Source: Mycobacteriales bacterium (GTDB lineage Bacteria > Actinomycetota > Actinomycetes > Mycobacteriales > CADCTP01). From it: a DNA stretch of 64,000 nucleotides. The first letter of the stretch is position 1. Every line of letters begins with the position of its first letter. The stretch spans positions 1 through 64,000 of the forward strand of contig DASYKU010000048.1 in assembly GCA_035995165.1 (NCBI GenBank), written 5' to 3'. The notes beneath the pieces were generated by a model, which was given only the letters and a program-made list of their open reading frames with translations, was not told where the DNA came from and made no database searches. This document shows, piece by piece, positions 25,087-34,445 of this stretch. The translations under genes were made by a program, and so were the position numbers.

Positions 25087-28002
25087 GTGCGCAGAGCTGG
25101 GGGGTGGGCGACGCGAACACGCGTCGGCTCCGCCGTGATCGGGGTGGCGGTGGTCGTGCTCGGCGCGGCCACCGGGAACGGGGTCGCGTCCGCGGCGCCG
25201 GCCGGGACGGCGGCGGCGGGCGACCCGCTCGTCGCGACGAACCTGGCCGGGCCGGGCGACGTCGACCACCGGACCGGGTCGATGGCACCGACCACCGGAC
25301 AGGCGGCCGCGGCCGCCCGGATGGCGGCGAAGGTCAGCTGGAACCGGTTCGGCACCCCGGCCGCACTCGGCCCGGGCACGCTCGCGACCGGCCTGTCGAC
25401 CGACGCCGTGACCGCGGCGAAGCAATATCTCACCCGCAACACCGCCCTGTTCGGCCTGGACGCCAAGGCCGTCGACGGCCTGACCACGCTGGCGGTCAGC
25501 CCGCTCGGCGCCGGCTCGGTCGTGCTGCTGCAGCAGAGGTTCGGCACCCTGCCGGCCGGACGGGACGGCCTCGTCGCCATCGCCGTGACCGGCGGCAAGG
25601 TCGTCCGGGTGACCAGCACGCTGTCCCGCTCGACCGCGGCGCCCGCACCGGCCACGCTGACCGCGGCCCAGGCGAGGACGGCCGCGCTGGCCGACGTCAA
25701 GATCCCGGCCGGCAAGGCCACCAGCACCGTGCGCGCAGTCGCCGTGCCGACCCCGCAGGGCCCGCGGGCCGCGTACGAGGTGGACCTCGTCGCGCCCGAC
25801 CCGGACCGGCCGCAGGCGTACCAGACGTACGTGGACGGGGTCACCGGCGCGGTGCTCGTCCGGGAGGATCAGGTCGACTTCGACTCCGACAACCCGAAGT
25901 GGGCGGTGTTCCCGGCCAGCCCGCCGCCGGCGAACACGGCGTCCGGTGTGGACAGTCGGGTGACCTGGTGCCTGACGCCGACCGCCGGCTGCGCGAAGGC
26001 GGTCAGCGACCCGGTGACGGGCGGGGCCTGGGACCTCAACGTGGCCACCGGCCAGCCGACTTTCACCACCCAGGGCAACTCGTCCAACGACGTGCTCAGC
26101 CTGGGCAACGGCACCCCGCAGACCAACGCGACGCCGCGGCCGGACCGCAACTACAACCAGTACCCGTTCACCGACCAGTGGCACGTGGCCCGCTGCAACC
26201 CGGCCACGTTCACCTCGCCGCAGCGCAACGACGCCGACGCCGCGACCGCGAACCTGTTCGCGATGCACAACCGGATGCACGACTTCGCCGCGCAGCTCGG
26301 CTTCACCGAGGCGGCCTGGAACCTGCAGCAGGTCAACGTGAGCGGCGACGGTCTCGGCGTGGACGCCGAGCAGGGCCGGGCCCAGTCCAACGCGCTGGGC
26401 GGCAGCCGCAACAACGCCAACCAGGGCACCCCGCGCGACGGGCTGCCGCCGACCACGAACATGTTCCTCTGGCAGCCGCAGGCCGGGGCGGCGTACCCGC
26501 CCTGCGTCGACGGCGACTACGACATGACCGTGATCGGGCACGAGTACACGCACGCGATCACCAACCGGATGATCGCCGGCCCGGACGCCGGCATCTCCGG
26601 CTTCCAGGGCGGCTCGATGGGCGAGTCCTGGGGCGACCTGGACGCGACCGAGTACCTGTTGGAGAACGGGTTCCGGGCGCCGGGCAACACCGCCTTCGTC
26701 GAGGGCGGGTACGTCACCGGCAACCTCGACCGCGGCATCCGCGACTACGACATCTCCAAGAACCCGCTGAACTACTCGGACCTCGGCTTCGACCTCGTCG
26801 GCCCCGAGGTGCACGCGGACGGCGAGATCTGGTCGGCCACGAACTTCAAGGTCCGCCAGGCGTTCGTGAACCGGTACGGCAGCGGCACCCCGTCGCTGCA
26901 GCTGTCCTGCGCCGAGGGCCGTACGAACGTCGCGTCCTGCCCGGGCAACCGGCGCTGGATCCAGCTGATGTTCGACTCGTTCCTGCTCCAGTCGGCCAGC
27001 TCGGTGTCCATGTTGGACATGCGCGACAACATGCTCGCGGCCGACCTGGTCCGCTTCGGCGGCGCCAACCAGGACATCATCTGGAACGCGTTCTCCGCGG
27101 CCGGCATGGGCCAGGACGCCAGCACGAACACGGCCAACGACACCGACGCGACGCCGAGCTTCGCCTCGCCGTTCGCGAACAACGCGACCGTGACGCTGCT
27201 GCCGACCGGCGACTCGGCCGGCGCGGCGATCCGGCTCTACGTCGGCGACTACGAGGCCCGCTCGGTCCCGATCGCCGACACCGACCCGGAGACCGCGATC
27301 CCGGACACGTTCCAGATCGTGCCGGGGCAGCAGTTCACGTTCGTGGCGGCCGGGCCGGGCTTCGGCGCCCGCCGGTTCACCACGCAGTTCATCGGCGGCC
27401 GGACGTCGACGCTGCCGCTGAACCTGCCGCGCAACCTCGCCTCCACGGCGTCGGGCGCGACGGTCACCGGTGACGGCGTGAACCTCAGCGCGATCGCCGA
27501 CGACACCGAGGCGACCGACTGGGCGTCCCTGGACGGGGTCGCCGGCAAGCAGGTCACGATCGACCTGGCCGGCACCGCGGCGCAGACGGTCAGCTCGCTC
27601 AACGTGTCCGCGCTGCTCCGGCCGGACATCGGCGACGCGGCCGACCCGGGCACGCAGAACAGGTTCAGCGCGCTGCGCTCGTTCCAGATCCTGGCCTGCA
27701 ACGCGGCCGTGGCGGACTGCTCGACGGACGCCGGCTTCACCCCGGTGTTCACCAGCCCGGCCAACGCGTTCCCGGCCGAGGCGTTCCGCCCGGTGGCGCC
27801 GGACCTGAACCTGCGCCAGTTCAGCATCCCGCCGACCAAGGCCACCGCGCTGCGGCTGCGGGTGTTGAACAGCCAGTGCACCGGCAACCCGCTGTACGCC
27901 GGTGAGCAGGACGCCGACCCGGCGGCGGCCACGGACTGCTCCGCCAACAGCACGTTCCGGACCCAGGTCCGGGTGGCGGAGTTCCAGGCCTTCAGCCGGT
28001 AG
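25087..28002 (+). CDS. secreted M36 (fungalysin-type) zinc metallopeptidase
   Basis: This 971-aa exported protein has a signal peptide (cleavage near ASAAP), a propeptide to about residue 260, and an M36 catalytic domain. The zinc site is visible: HEYTH (His 485, Glu 486, His 489) and Glu 513 in GGSMGESWGDL. The C-terminal 170 residues form a discoidin-like domain that may bind sugar or cell wall. It should degrade extracellular proteins. GTG 25087 follows a perfect AGGAGG. The 255 bp upstream hold the divergent promoter region, with no clear promoter elements. Confidence 0.93.
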   Translation: MRRAGGWATRTRVGSAVIGVAVVVLGAATGNGVASAAPAGTAAAGDPLVATNLAGPGDVDHRTGSMAPTTGQAAAAARMAAKVSWNRFGTPAALGPGTLATGLSTDAVTAAKQYLTRNTALFGLDAKAVDGLTTLAVSPLGAGSVVLLQQRFGTLPAGRDGLVAIAVTGGKVVRVTSTLSRSTAAPAPATLTAAQARTAALADVKIPAGKATSTVRAVAVPTPQGPRAAYEVDLVAPDPDRPQAYQTYVDGVTGAVLVREDQVDFDSDNPKWAVFPASPPPANTASGVDSRVTWCLTPTAGCAKAVSDPVTGGAWDLNVATGQPTFTTQGNSSNDVLSLGNGTPQTNATPRPDRNYNQYPFTDQWHVARCNPATFTSPQRNDADAATANLFAMHNRMHDFAAQLGFTEAAWNLQQVNVSGDGLGVDAEQGRAQSNALGGSRNNANQGTPRDGLPPTTNMFLWQPQAGAAYPPCVDGDYDMTVIGHEYTHAITNRMIAGPDAGISGFQGGSMGESWGDLDATEYLLENGFRAPGNTAFVEGGYVTGNLDRGIRDYDISKNPLNYSDLGFDLVGPEVHADGEIWSATNFKVRQAFVNRYGSGTPSLQLSCAEGRTNVASCPGNRRWIQLMFDSFLLQSASSVSMLDMRDNMLAADLVRFGGANQDIIWNAFSAAGMGQDASTNTANDTDATPSFASPFANNATVTLLPTGDSAGAAIRLYVGDYEARSVPIADTDPETAIPDTFQIVPGQQFTFVAAGPGFGARRFTTQFIGGRTSTLPLNLPRNLASTASGATVTGDGVNLSAIADDTEATDWASLDGVAGKQVTIDLAGTAAQTVSSLNVSALLRPDIGDAADPGTQNRFSALRSFQILACNAAVADCSTDAGFTPVFTSPANAFPAEAFRPVAPDLNLRQFSIPPTKATALRLRVLNSQCTGNPLYAGEQDADPAAATDCSANSTFRTQVRVAEFQAFSR

Positions 28003-28008
28003 TCAGCC

Positions 28009-28034
28009 GGCGGCGGCTCGGCCGGGCCGCCGCC
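28009..28034 (+). terminator. hairpin after the M36 peptidase gene
   Basis: GGCGGCGGC (28009-28017) pairs with GCCGCCGCC (28026-28034) around an 8-base loop, seven bases after the peptidase stop. There is no T-run. Confidence 0.5.
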
Positions 28035-28054
28035 ACAGCCCGTCGCGCACCGGC

Positions 28055-28130
28055 GGCGGCCCTCCAGGGGGTCGCCGCCGGTGCGCGTCAGACGGCGGCC
28101 CTCAGGGGTCGCCGCCGGTGCGCGTCAGAC
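28055..28130. repeat. two adjacent 37-39-bp tandem repeats at a gene end
   Basis: GGCGGCCCTCCAGGGGGTCG.. (28055-28093) and GGCGGCCCTCAGGGGTCGCC.. (28094-28130) both end GGTGCGCGTCAGAC. The first contains the stop codon of the broken VOC gene, so the array is a duplication of that gene's end. Confidence 0.8.
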
Positions 28131-28448
28131 GACTCGGTGCCGACGATCGTCGCGCCGGCGGCGGCGAGCTCGGCCGCCTTCGCGCGGATCAGCGTCTCCC
28201 GCTCGGCCAGGTCCCACGGCGGTTCCCCGGCGACCCGGATGTCGATGTGCATCCGGGTTCTTCGCCGTCTTGCCCTCGGGGACCCGCAGGAAGCTGATCG
28301 CGGGCCCGGTGCCGTCCGGGTCGACGAGCGAGGCACCGTCCGGTTCGTCGTACCCGGGCTCGGGCACGTAGCCGAGGGCCTCGGCCCAGAAGGCCGCGAT
28401 CCGGTGCGGGTCGTCGGCATCGCGGCCGAGCGTCCAGAGCGTCGCCAT
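28088..28448 (-). pseudogene. VOC-family (glyoxalase-like) gene with frameshift and lost end
   Basis: The first half reads MATLWTLGRDADDPHRIAAF and continues to FLRVPEGKTAKN. A one-base insertion near 28253-28258 then moves the reading to RMHIDIRVAGEPPWDLAERE, the normal second half. The expected VOC ending (VMQDPEGNEF) is absent and replaced by the tandem repeat at 28055-28130. Frameshift and lost end together suggest a true pseudogene. Confidence 0.8.
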
Positions 28449-28487
28449 GCGGGTGTCCCTACCACGGCCGTCGGGTTGAATGCGGTG

Positions 28488-29651
28488 GTGACCGAGCTCG
28501 CTGAGGATTTCCTGGACCTGGACGGACTGCTTTCCGCCGACGAGCGGGCCTGGCGGGCGCGGGTGCGCGGGTTCGTCGACGAGCGGGTCCGCCCGCACAT
28601 CGCCGGCTGGTACGAGGCCGCGTACTTCCCGCGCGAGCTCACCACCGAGCTCGGCGCGCTCGGCCTGCTCGGCATGCAGCTGACCGGCTACGGCTGCGCC
28701 GGCCGCAGCGCCGTCGACTACGGCCTGGCCGCGCTGGAGCTGGAGGCCGGCGACTCCGGGCTGCGCACGTTCGTCAGCGTCCAGGGCTCGCTGACCATGA
28801 CCGCGATCCACGCATTCGGCTCGGAGGAGCAGAAGCAGCGCTGGCTGCCGGGGATGGCGGCCGGGGAGCTGATCGGCTGCTTCGGGCTGACCGAGCCCGA
28901 CTCCGGCAGCGACCCCGGCTCGATGACGACCCGGGCCCGCCGGGACGGGGCGGACTGGGTGCTCGACGGGGCCAAGCGCTGGATCGGGCTCGCGTCCATC
29001 GCAGACATCGCGGTGATCTGGGCCCGGACCGAGGACGGCATCCGCGGGTTCGTGGTGCCGGCCGACTCCCCCGGCTTCGCCGCCACCCCGATCGAGCCCA
29101 AGCTCGGGATGCGCGCGTCCATCCAGTGCGACGTGACGCTGACCGGCGTCCGGCTGCCCGCCGACGCGGTGCTGCCCGGCGTCACCGGCCTGCGCGGCCC
29201 CTTCACCTGCCTCAACGAGGCCCGGTACGGGATCATGTGGGGCGCGCTGGGAGCGGCCCGGGACGCGTACCGGACCGCGCTGGCGTACGCGCTGGAGCGG
29301 CGGCAGTTCGACGTCCCGATCGCGGCGTTCCAGCTGACCCAGCAGAAGCTGGTCGAGATGGTGCTGGAGATCCAGCGCGGGCAGCTGGTCGCCCTGCACA
29401 CCGGGCGGCTGAAGGACGCCGGCACCCTGCGGCCGGAGCAGATCAGCTTCGGCAAGCTCGCCAACGTCCGGGCCGCGATCGAGGTCTGCCGGCAGGCCCG
29501 GACGGTCCTCGGCGGCAACGGGATCACCCTCGACCACTCGCCGCTGCGGCACGCGAACAACCTCGAGGCGGTCCGCACGTACGAGGGGACCGACGAGATC
29601 CACACGCTCATCATGGGCCGGGCGATCACCGGCATCCCGGCCTTCGGCTGA
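28488..29651 (+). CDS. acyl-CoA dehydrogenase, glutaryl-CoA dehydrogenase type
   Basis: This 387-aa flavoprotein fits glutaryl-CoA dehydrogenase in length and motifs: GLTEPDSGSDPGSM for FAD, LGGNGITLDHSPLRHANNLE, and the catalytic Glu near residue 366 in TYEGTDEIH. The family oxidises and decarboxylates glutaryl-CoA to crotonyl-CoA in lysine and aromatic degradation. The start is uncertain: GTG 28488 is preferred, GTG 28485 or TTG 28476 are possible, and no ribosome site is clear. No other glutarate genes are adjacent. Confidence 0.88.
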   Translation: MTELAEDFLDLDGLLSADERAWRARVRGFVDERVRPHIAGWYEAAYFPRELTTELGALGLLGMQLTGYGCAGRSAVDYGLAALELEAGDSGLRTFVSVQGSLTMTAIHAFGSEEQKQRWLPGMAAGELIGCFGLTEPDSGSDPGSMTTRARRDGADWVLDGAKRWIGLASIADIAVIWARTEDGIRGFVVPADSPGFAATPIEPKLGMRASIQCDVTLTGVRLPADAVLPGVTGLRGPFTCLNEARYGIMWGALGAARDAYRTALAYALERRQFDVPIAAFQLTQQKLVEMVLEIQRGQLVALHTGRLKDAGTLRPEQISFGKLANVRAAIEVCRQARTVLGGNGITLDHSPLRHANNLEAVRTYEGTDEIHTLIMGRAITGIPAFG

Positions 29652-29694
29652 GGACCGGCGTATCGCCGGCTCACGTTCGGCACGGAGGTGCGAC

Positions 29695-29898
29695 ATGGTG
29701 TTCTTCGGAATCCTGGGTGTGCTCGCCGCCCCGCTGGTCTGCATGGCCGTGATCGACCTGCGGGCCAAGCGCCGCGGGACGCGCTACTCCGGCGTCGACA
29801 CGACCAACGCGCGCGCCGACCGGCGGCGCAGCGAGACCGAGCTGCGCACCCGGACGATCGGCATCGAGCGGATCCAGGGCCCGGGCAGCCAGTGCTGA
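29695..29898 (+). CDS. 67-aa single-pass membrane protein
   Basis: ATG follows GGAGGTGCGAC. The protein has one N-terminal membrane segment (VFFGILGVLAAPLVCMAVID) and a short basic, soluble C-terminus. There is no recognised domain. It follows the acyl-CoA dehydrogenase gene by 43 bases and may be co-transcribed. Confidence 0.7.
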   Translation: MVFFGILGVLAAPLVCMAVIDLRAKRRGTRYSGVDTTNARADRRRSETELRTRTIGIERIQGPGSQC

Positions 29899-29909
29899 CC
29901 GTTCGCCGG

Positions 29910-30581
29910 CTAGGCCGGGCTGGTCGGCCGGGCGAGGCGGAGACCGACCGCGACCAGCAGGGCCAGCCAGGCGCCGGCGAGCAACCAGCTGCCGAGCACG
30001 TCGCTGACCCAGTGCACGCCGAGGTACACCCGGCTCAGCCCGACCAGGACGGCCCAGCTCCCGAGCGCGGCCGCGATCACGACCCGGGCCGGGCGACCCG
30101 GGAGCAGCAGGCTCAGCAGCCAGGCCAGCGTGCCGGCCACGAGCGCGCTGGTCGCCGCGTGCCCGGACGGGAAGCTGAACCCGCTGACGGCGACCAGCCG
30201 GTCCGCCGACGGCGGCCGGGCGTCGCCGACCAGCGTGGCCAGTCCGAGCCGGCTGAGCACGCCGACCACCACGACCGCCAGCGCCGCCAGCCCCGGCGCC
30301 CACCGCTCGGTCCGCAGGTAGACCAGCACGCCCGCGGCCGCGACGAGCGGGAACAGCACCGGGCTGGTCCCGCTGTCGGTGACCGCGACCGCCAGCGACG
30401 TCAGCCCGCCGCTGCGGTGCGCCAGCATCCAGTTCAGCACGACGGAGTCGGGGCCGCGCATGACGACATCGGCCGCCTCCAGCCCGATCAGCACGACCAG
30501 CGCCGCGACCAGTCCGATCCCGGCCGCGGCCGGCCGGGACGGCCGCCACCGCGCTGTCGGCAGCCCCGCGGTAGTCGCCAT
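29910..30581 (-). CDS. PAP2-family membrane phosphatase with an incomplete first motif
   Basis: This protein of about 223 aa has roughly six membrane segments and the PAP2 motifs FPSGHA and SRVYLGVHWVSD, which carry the catalytic His residues. The first motif, normally KxxxxxxRP, reads ATLVGDARP, with Ala for Lys. PAP2 enzymes remove phosphate from lipid phosphates such as phosphatidate or undecaprenyl diphosphate. ATG 30581 is used; GTG 30605 is an alternative. Confidence 0.85.
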   Translation of the reverse strand: MATTAGLPTARWRPSRPAAAGIGLVAALVVLIGLEAADVVMRGPDSVVLNWMLAHRSGGLTSLAVAVTDSGTSPVLFPLVAAAGVLVYLRTERWAPGLAALAVVVVGVLSRLGLATLVGDARPPSADRLVAVSGFSFPSGHAATSALVAGTLAWLLSLLLPGRPARVVIAAALGSWAVLVGLSRVYLGVHWVSDVLGSWLLAGAWLALLVAVGLRLARPTSPA

Positions 30582-30617
30582 GCCCGGGTCAACGCGCGCG
30601 GCCACCGGTGAGTGCCG

Positions 30618-31946
30618 TCAGCCCGCCAGCACGGCCCAGCCGCCGGGACGCACCCGGGCGCCCGCGTCCGGCGTGCCCGGTGCGGTGACCTCCGCGTCGC
30701 CCGCGAGGACCGCCGCCCCGCCCGGGACCGGCACCGTGGCCGCCTCGGCGGCCGTGGACAGGACAACGACCAGCCGCCGCCCGGCCCCGCTCGACGCGTA
30801 CGAGATGGTCTCGTTGGCCAGGTCGAGCACCTCGGTCCGGGCCGCGTGCAGCCAGGCGTGGTCCCGGCGCAGCCCGAGCAGCTGCTGGTGCAGGTGGAAC
30901 GTCGGCAGCCCGGCCGGCGACAGCTCCTGCGGAGTGGCCGGGAACCGCGGCCGGACCGCGTCGTCGCCGCCCTCTCGTTCCTCCTTGACGCCGCGGAAGG
31001 CGTGCTCGTCGCCGGCGTAGATCGACGGCGTGCCGCCGACGGTGGTGAGCACGACCAGCGCGTGCTCCAGGTACGCCGGCTCGGTCAGCCGGCTCGCGAT
31101 CCGGGTCACGTCGTGGTTGCCCAGGAACGTGTACGGCACGAAGTGCGCCAGGTAGCCGTCGTGCCGCCGCAGCGCGTGTGCCAGCTCCCAGAAGTTGCGG
31201 TCGTTCAGCGAGCTCCAGACCGCCTTCCAGAGCTCGTACTGGGTGACCGAGTCCAGCCCGCTCGCGGCCACGAAGGCGGGGTAGTCACCCTGGATGACCT
31301 CCCCCATCAGGTACGCCCCGGGGTGCCGGGCCCGGACCCGGCCGGTCACCTCGGCCCAGAAGGCGGGCGGCACCGCGTACGCGGCGTCCAGCCGCCAGCC
31401 GGACACGCCCCGGTCCAGCCAGTGCGTCATCACGTCGGTGACGTAGCCGGCGACCGCGGGGCTGGAGTGGTCCAGCGCGACCAGGTCGTGATGCCCCTCG
31501 AAGTCGTCGTAGTCCGGCTCGGCGCCCGGCTCCGGCCAGCGCAGCCGGAACCAGCCCGCCGTCGGCGCGGACGGGCCCTGCTCCAGCACCGCCCGGAACG
31601 CCGGATGGTCGCGTCCGACGTGGTTGAACACCCCGTCCAGCAGCACTCGCAGCCCGCGCTCGGCCGCCGCGGCCAGGAACGCGTCGAAGTCGGCGTCGTC
31701 GCCGAGCCGCGGGTCGATCCGGTAGTGGTCCTCGGTGTCGTAACCGTGGGTGCCGGACGCGAACACCGGCCCGAGCGCGATCCCGGACGCGCCCAGCCGC
31801 AGCACGTGGTCCAGCCAGGCTTGCAGGTGCCCGAGCCGGTGCGCGACCGGCGCGGCCGGGTCCCGCCGCGGCTCGGCGCCGGTGAAGCCGAGCGGGTAGA
31901 CGTGCCACCAGATCGCGTGCGCGACCCAGCCGGTCGGTCCGGTCAT
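30618..31946 (-). CDS. GH13 alpha-amylase-family glycosidase
   Basis: This 442-aa protein is a GH13 TIM barrel with the four conserved regions: DGVFNHVG, GWRLDAAYA (nucleophile Asp), YLMGEVIQGDY (acid/base Glu) and FLGNHDVTR (third Asp). It starts with WWHVYPLGF and has no signal peptide, so it should act in the cytosol on maltooligosaccharides or a related glucoside. Exact specificity cannot be read from the motifs. Confidence 0.9.
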   Translation of the reverse strand: MTGPTGWVAHAIWWHVYPLGFTGAEPRRDPAAPVAHRLGHLQAWLDHVLRLGASGIALGPVFASGTHGYDTEDHYRIDPRLGDDADFDAFLAAAAERGLRVLLDGVFNHVGRDHPAFRAVLEQGPSAPTAGWFRLRWPEPGAEPDYDDFEGHHDLVALDHSSPAVAGYVTDVMTHWLDRGVSGWRLDAAYAVPPAFWAEVTGRVRARHPGAYLMGEVIQGDYPAFVAASGLDSVTQYELWKAVWSSLNDRNFWELAHALRRHDGYLAHFVPYTFLGNHDVTRIASRLTEPAYLEHALVVLTTVGGTPSIYAGDEHAFRGVKEEREGGDDAVRPRFPATPQELSPAGLPTFHLHQQLLGLRRDHAWLHAARTEVLDLANETISYASSGAGRRLVVVLSTAAEAATVPVPGGAAVLAGDAEVTAPGTPDAGARVRPGGWAVLAG

Positions 31947-31965
31947 CGTGCCGTTCTACCGGATC

Positions 31966-32045
31966 GGCGCGCTCAGGCGGAGATGCGCGCCGCGGCCGGC
32001 GCGCTCAGGCGGAGATGCGCGTCGCGGCCGGCGCGCTCAGGCGGC
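31966..32045. repeat. 2.5 tandem copies of a 32-bp unit at the desaturase end
   Basis: The unit GGCGCGCTCAGGCGGAGATG.. occurs at 31966-31997 and 31998-32029, with a partial third at 32030-32045. The partial copy contains the desaturase stop codon, so the unit is a repeated copy of that gene's end. Confidence 0.85.
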
Positions 32046-33188
32046 GACCGGCGTCGGGGCCGGCGCGGCGGCCACGGGTTCGGTCGCCGTGGTGAGGCGG
32101 GCGGCGAGGTCGTTCGGGAGCGAGAGGCGGATGACCTTCCACCAGGCCGAGGCGACCTGCTTGGGCAGCGGGCCGGTCGTGTAGCGCAGGCCGTACCGGT
32201 CGAAGAGGTCGCGGATCTGCGGGGCGATCTCCTGGTACCGGTTGCTGGGCAGGTCCGGGAACAGGTGGTGCTCGATCTGGAAGGACAGGTTGCCCGTCAT
32301 CAGGTGCAGGAACGGGCTGCCGGTGATGTTGGCCGCGCCGAGCATCTGGCGCAGGTACCAGTCGCCGCGGGTCTCGCCGTCGATCGAGGACTTCGTGAAC
32401 GTCTCGACGCCGGAGGGGAAGTGCCCGCACATGATGACGGAGTGCGTCCAGAGGTTGCGGACGACGTTCGCGGTGACGTTCGCGCCGAGGGTCGCCAGCG
32501 CCGACGGACCGGACAGCAGCGGGTGCACGACGTAGTCCCGGGCGACGTGCTTGCCGATCTTGCGCAGTGCCATCTTCGCGTGCTTGCGGAAGACGGTCTT
32601 GTCCGACCGTCCTTTGAGGACCTTCCCGATCTCCAGGTCGTACGCCGCGATGCCGTACTCGAAGACGAGCGCGTTCACGGCGTTGAAGACCGGCTGCAGC
32701 AGCAGGACCGGGCTCCAGCGCTGGTCCTCGTCCACGCGCATGATGCCGTAGCCGAGGTCGTTGTCCTTGCCCAGCACGTTCGTGTACGTGTGGTGCAGCT
32801 CGTTGTGGCTGTGCTTCCAGAGCGCGGCCGGCGAGACGTTGTCCCACTCCCAGGTGGTCGAGTGGATCTTCGGGTCCCGCATCCAGTCCCACTGACCGTG
32901 CATGACGTTGTGGCCGATCTCCATGTTCTCCAGGATCTTCGACACCGACAGCCCGATCGTCCCGGCCAGCCAGGCCGGCGGGAACAGCGATGCCAGCAGC
33001 ACGATCCGGCTGGACATCTCCAGCGACCGCTGGACCTGGATGATCCGCCGGATGTACGCGGCGTCCGTCTCCCCGCGGCTGCCGAGCACCTGCTGCCGGA
33101 TCGCGTCCAGCTCCCGGCCGAGGGTCTCGATGTCGGCGCGGCTCAGGTGCGCCGTCGGGTTGTCGGCCTTGTGCTGCAGGGCGGTCAA
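32037..33188 (-). CDS. membrane fatty-acid desaturase (DesA3-like)
   Basis: This 383-aa acyl desaturase has the three iron-binding histidine boxes: HNVMHGQWDW near residue 93, HNELHHTYTN near 130 and QIEHHLFPDLP near 307, with hydrophobic segments between. It should insert a double bond in a membrane fatty acid or acyl-CoA using electrons from the ferredoxin reductase encoded 44 bp upstream. The same pairing occurs in Mycobacterium tuberculosis (DesA3 with Rv3230c). Confidence 0.92.
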   Translation of the reverse strand: MTALQHKADNPTAHLSRADIETLGRELDAIRQQVLGSRGETDAAYIRRIIQVQRSLEMSSRIVLLASLFPPAWLAGTIGLSVSKILENMEIGHNVMHGQWDWMRDPKIHSTTWEWDNVSPAALWKHSHNELHHTYTNVLGKDNDLGYGIMRVDEDQRWSPVLLLQPVFNAVNALVFEYGIAAYDLEIGKVLKGRSDKTVFRKHAKMALRKIGKHVARDYVVHPLLSGPSALATLGANVTANVVRNLWTHSVIMCGHFPSGVETFTKSSIDGETRGDWYLRQMLGAANITGSPFLHLMTGNLSFQIEHHLFPDLPSNRYQEIAPQIRDLFDRYGLRYTTGPLPKQVASAWWKVIRLSLPNDLAARLTTATEPVAAAPAPTPVAA

Positions 33189-33232
33189 CGAATCTCCTTG
33201 GATCTGTACGGACAGGTTCGGCGGTCGAGGGC

Positions 33233-34363
33233 TCAGCGGTCGAGGGCGCAGTCGCCGGCCGCGGCGGACACGCAGGTCTGGACCATCACGTCGTCGCCGG
33301 GCGCGGCCGTGGTGAGCTCACCGGTACGCAGGTCGCGGACGGCACCGGCCCGCAGCGGCGTCACGCAGCCGAAGCAGATCCCCATCCGGCAGCCGGACGG
33401 CATCAGCACGCCGGCGTCCTCCCCCACGTCCAGCAGCGGCACGTCGCCGGCCGCGGCGGCCGTGGCCCCGGTGGTGGTGAAGGTGACCGTGCCGCCGTCG
33501 CCGGCGACCACGACCGCGGGCCGGAACCGCTCGGTGTGCAGCCGGTCGCCGACGCCGAGGTCGGCCCACTGCTTCTCGACGGCGTCGAGCAGGCCGGTCG
33601 GCCCGCAGGCCCAGGTCTCCCGCTCGGCCAGGTCCGGTACGGCGGCGGCCAGCGCGGCCGCGGTGAGGAACCCGGCCGAGGCGCTGTGCCACTCGACCAG
33701 CCGCAGCCGACCGTCGCGGGCCAGCGCGCGCAGCTCGGCGCCGAAGATCATGTCGGCCGCGCTCGGCGCGCTGTGGACGAGCACCACGTCGGCGAGGTCG
33801 GCCGCGTGCCGCAGCATGCTCATCACCGGGGTGATCCCGCTGCCGGCGGTGACGAACAGGACCTTGGCCGGCCGTACGGCGGGCAGCACGAAGTCGCCGG
33901 TCGCCTGGTCCAGCTGCAGGACCAGGCCCGGCCGGGCCCGGCGCAGCAGGTGGTTGCTCACCAGTCCGTCCGGCATCGCCTTGACCGTGATCGCGATCTG
34001 CCCGTCCGGGTGCGGCGGCGAGGTCACCGAGTACGCCCGCCAGCGCCGGACGCCGTCCACGTCGACGCCGATCCGGACGTACTGGCCGGGGACGTGGCCC
34101 GTCCAGCCGCGGCCCGGCCGCAGCACCAGCGTGACCGCGTCCCGGGTCTCCGGCCGGACCTCGACCACCCGGGCCCGCAGCTGCACCGACGAGCGCAGCG
34201 GGGCGACCAGGTCGACGTAGTCGGCCGGCAGCAGCGGGGTGACGACCAGGCCGGCGATCCGCGCCGCGGTGCGGCGGGCCGCGTCCCGGCGCTGTGCGGC
34301 GCCCCGGCGCGCGGCGTCCCGGCGCCGTGCGGCGCCCCGGCGCCTGCTCGCGGTGTCGACCAT
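33233..34363 (-). CDS. ferredoxin reductase (FAD/NAD plus 2Fe-2S), electron donor for the desaturase
   Basis: This protein of about 376 aa has an FAD-binding domain (WRAYSVTSPP), a NAD-binding domain (VTAGSGITPVMSML, WACGPTG) and a C-terminal plant-type 2Fe-2S domain (CRMGICFGC and a later Cys in QTCVS). It passes electrons from NAD(P)H to the desaturase downstream. I chose ATG 34363 after GGAG; ATG 34375 is close. The N-terminus (about 5-35) is a basic repeat of RRxAARR units from a 33-bp tandem repeat at 34281-34343. Confidence 0.9.
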   Translation of the reverse strand: MVDTASRRRGAARRRDAARRGAAQRRDAARRTAARIAGLVVTPLLPADYVDLVAPLRSSVQLRARVVEVRPETRDAVTLVLRPGRGWTGHVPGQYVRIGVDVDGVRRWRAYSVTSPPHPDGQIAITVKAMPDGLVSNHLLRRARPGLVLQLDQATGDFVLPAVRPAKVLFVTAGSGITPVMSMLRHAADLADVVLVHSAPSAADMIFGAELRALARDGRLRLVEWHSASAGFLTAAALAAAVPDLAERETWACGPTGLLDAVEKQWADLGVGDRLHTERFRPAVVVAGDGGTVTFTTTGATAAAAGDVPLLDVGEDAGVLMPSGCRMGICFGCVTPLRAGAVRDLRTGELTTAAPGDDVMVQTCVSAAAGDCALDR

Positions 34364-34445
34364 GCGCTCCAGCATGCTGTCCCGAACGACCAAATGCTTA
34401 CCTGCGTAGAGTGGACTTACGGCATCGCGTTGTTCGGAGGGAACA

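Noticed and set aside
25009-26814. 601-codon minus-strand frame opposite the M36 peptidase
   Set aside because: Low-complexity Arg/Val/Gly/His chain without a domain, opposite a gene with signal peptide and HExxH site.
18531-32045. Tandem arrays as possible CRISPR
   Set aside because: Units are directly adjacent without unique spacers, only two to four copies, and no cas genes are present.
30612-34220. 1202-codon plus-strand frame opposite the GH13 and desaturase genes
   Set aside because: Antisense shadow; the minus strand carries complete GH13, desaturase and reductase motifs.
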